Both the position numbers and the translations under genes were made by a program. Below are positions 62,357 to 64,000 of a stretch of DNA of 64,000 nt, piece by piece. Position 1 is the first letter of the stretch. The number at the start of each line of letters is the position of its first letter. The stretch is from Aequorivita sublithincola DSM 14238 (lineage in GTDB: Bacteria > Bacteroidota > Bacteroidia > Flavobacteriales > Flavobacteriaceae), in assembly GCF_000265385.1 (NCBI RefSeq), contig NC_018013.1:2941001-3005000 (forward strand), read 5' to 3'. The notes beneath the pieces are model-generated. The model was not told the DNA's origin, did no database searches, and was given only the letters and a program-made list of their open reading frames with translations.

Positions 62357-64000
62357 ATGCAGTTTAAACACCCCGAAATTCTTTACGCCCTTTTCCTGCT
62401 ACTCATTCCGATATTTATTCACCTATTTCAACTTCGGCGTTTTCAAAAAGTAGATTTTACCAATGTTGCTTTTCTTAAAAAAGTAACAATCCAAACCCGC
62501 AAAAGTTCACAACTAAAAAAATGGCTCACTTTATTGATGCGTTTGTTAGCGATGGCAGCCATAATTATGACTTTTGCACAACCTTTCACGGCTTCAAAAA
62601 CTGCTTTAAGCTCTAAAAAAGAAACCGTTATTTATATTGACAATTCATTAAGTATGCAAGCAAAGGGCGCAAAAGGGCCAATTTTAGAAAGAGCTTTGCA
62701 AGATTTATTTGAAAAAACCAGCGGTTCAAAAAAAATAAGTTGGTTCACAAACAATTCAGAACGTAAAAATACTGCGCCTCAAGATTTTAAAAGCGAAATA
62801 CTTTCAGTTGAATATTCCCAGAATCAATTAACGCCCAGCCAAGTTTTATTAAAGGCGAACCAACTCTTTTCCAACGAAAAAGATGTTTTGAAACGTCTTG
62901 TCTATCTTTCAGATTTTCAGCAGAAAGAAGCTTTTCCAGAAATCCCTGAAGATTTAATAGTTGATGCCGTACAATTAAAACCTGTGAAAACATCCAATAT
63001 TGCCATTGATAGTGTTTATGTTGCTTCAAAAAACGCTTCCACGACGCAATTAAAAGTGAAGGTCTCAAAAACAGCAAATGAAACTTCTGATGCTCCGATT
63101 TCTCTATTCAACAAAGAAAAATTGATAGCTAAAACTGCAACGGATCTTTCAGGAAACTCAGGCGGTACGATTACTTTCGACATAGATAATTCTGAAGAAT
63201 TTATAGGAAAACTGGAAGTCAACGAGCCCAATTTACCTTTTGATAATACTTTGTTTTTCAGCATAAACAAACTTGGGAAAATAAAAGTTTTAACCATTAA
63301 TGAAGCCGATGGTAAGTTTCTACAACGTCTTTTTGAAAAGGAAGAATTTCAGTTTACTCAGCAAACCTTCAAAACACTGAATTATAACGAGATTCCCGAC
63401 CAAAATTTCATTGTGCTTAATGAGTTGAAAGAAGTTCCAGCTTCTTTAGCAACCGCTTTAAAAGCGTTCAGCGACGATGGTGGCAGTGTTTTGATCATTC
63501 CAGCTGCTGAAGTGGATTACAACAGTTACAACAACTATATTTTAACGATGGCCTTGGGAACGATTTCCGAAGCAAAACCTCAGGAAAAAAAGATTACAAA
63601 AATTGTTTTTTCGCATCCTCTTTTTAAAGATGTTTTCGAAAAAGAAGTTGCAAATTTTCAATATCCGAAAGTAAATTCATTTTATAATATTTCAACAAAC
63701 GCAACGCCAGCAATCAGCTTCGAAGACAATCAACCTTTTTTACTTCAAAAGAGTAAAACCTATTTATTTACGGCGGCTATCAACAAAGAGAACTCAAATT
63801 TTCAGAATTCGCCTTTAGTTGTGCCCACAATTTACAATATGGCTTTGCAGAGTTTGCCTTTGCCTCGCTTGTATTATACTATCGGTGAACAAAATTCCAT
63901 CGCGATTCCTGTAAAATTAGGTCCTGATGAGATCCTTAACATTAAAGATAGTACAGCGCAGTTTATTCCGCTTCAACAAACAAAAGCCAATTTCGTTTTA
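62357..64000 (+). CDS. BatA-domain membrane protein (N-terminal part)
   Basis: The frame is open for 548 codons to the window edge, so the end is missing. The N-terminus MQFKHPEILYALFLLLIPIF is the Bacteroidota BatA/aerotolerance signature, followed by HLFQLRRFQKVDFTNVAFLK and a second span (WLTLLMRLLAMAAIIMTFAQ). The following region (ETVIYIDNSLSMQAKG) is a von Willebrand A-like domain with a partial MIDAS motif DNSLS. A large periplasmic or cytoplasmic part then lacks further spans in view. Proteins of this type work with MoxR ATPases in the Bat system, linked with aerotolerance or envelope integrity. The exact role is unknown. Confidence 0.88.
   Translation, partial: MQFKHPEILYALFLLLIPIFIHLFQLRRFQKVDFTNVAFLKKVTIQTRKSSQLKKWLTLLMRLLAMAAIIMTFAQPFTASKTALSSKKETVIYIDNSLSMQAKGAKGPILERALQDLFEKTSGSKKISWFTNNSERKNTAPQDFKSEILSVEYSQNQLTPSQVLLKANQLFSNEKDVLKRLVYLSDFQQKEAFPEIPEDLIVDAVQLKPVKTSNIAIDSVYVASKNASTTQLKVKVSKTANETSDAPISLFNKEKLIAKTATDLSGNSGGTITFDIDNSEEFIGKLEVNEPNLPFDNTLFFSINKLGKIKVLTINEADGKFLQRLFEKEEFQFTQQTFKTLNYNEIPDQNFIVLNELKEVPASLATALKAFSDDGGSVLIIPAAEVDYNSYNNYILTMALGTISEAKPQEKKITKIVFSHPLFKDVFEKEVANFQYPKVNSFYNISTNATPAISFEDNQPFLLQKSKTYLFTAAINKENSNFQNSPLVVPTIYNMALQSLPLPRLYYTIGEQNSIAIPVKLGPDEILNIKDSTAQFIPLQQTKANFVL

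Noticed and set aside
1..64000. tRNA, rRNA, CRISPR array, integrase, transposase or phage genes
   Set aside because: I looked for cloverleaf-like conserved arms (for example GGTTCGA), regular repeats and recombinase motifs and found none that held up. This was by eye, so a tRNA missed by inspection is possible; a tRNAscan run would settle it.

Overview
The window is chromosomal DNA of a member of the Bacteroidota, almost certainly family Flavobacteriaceae. The evidence is AT-rich coding sequence, promoters of the Bacteroidota type (TTTG, about 19 bases, TAnnTTTG), a type IX secretion C-terminal sorting domain, BshA of bacillithiol synthesis, a TonB receptor with an N-terminal carboxypeptidase-regulatory-like domain, a BatA-type aerotolerance protein and several DUF families typical of the group (DUF6146, DUF6787, TIGR02757). 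I see no rRNA, tRNA, CRISPR array, transposase, integrase or phage gene. Both ends cut through genes: an FAD-linked oxidase at the left and a BatA-like protein at the right.

Layout. 1-4.7 kb: FAD oxidase fragment, a small outer-membrane protein, an M19-type dipeptidase and bshA. 4.8-13.1 kb: one long minus-strand cluster. Read in transcription order it is N-acetylmuramoyl-L-alanine amidase, MlaD/MCE protein, membrane Fe-S protein, HAD-like protein, CCG-domain Fe-S protein, a conserved 161-residue protein and a GH3/serine-hydrolase fusion. It combines wall turnover, lipid transport and electron transfer. 13.3-18.6 kb: lptD, ridA, a CDP-alcohol phosphatidyltransferase and an MscS channel. 18.8-25 kb: a lipoprotein carbonic anhydrase, a serine-hydrolase lipoprotein gene broken by three lesions, and a LuxR/NarL-type two-component pair, with a 7-2-7 palindrome between the broken gene and the pair. 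25-30 kb: a DMT exporter and, standing alone, a two-gene TIR / nSTAND-NTPase operon (26298-30040). This is the most likely conflict or defence system in the window. 30-36.8 kb: pyrR-pyrB with a small STAS-like gene, a metzincin-like lipoprotein protease and rpsA with a well-formed promoter and leader. 37-46.3 kb: META-domain lipoprotein, topoisomerase IV (parE, parC), cbpA-cbpM, PAP2 phosphatase and ychF. 46.6-50.5 kb: two related small secreted proteins flanking a tandem pair of membrane-anchored alpha/beta hydrolases, then a T9SS cargo protein. 50.5-58.3 kb: ferredoxin, acyl-CoA reductase, serC, serA, DUF937, DUF6146, DUF6787, a His/Cys-rich small protein and a TonB receptor. 58.4-64 kb: folE, a LolD-like ATPase, a TIGR02757 protein, a GAF histidine kinase and the BatA-like gene.

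Most genes are housekeeping, with biosynthetic runs for serine and pyrimidines. Two features stand out beyond gene content. The TIR/STAND operon has an NTPase with a predicted single membrane span and an extracytoplasmic repeat region. Many intergenic gaps also hold short degenerate inverted or tandem 'word' repeats, which are not gene remnants I can recognise. Several start codons were moved from the longest reading frame because a promoter, a signal peptide or the neighbouring gene decides them. These moves are explained in the entries.
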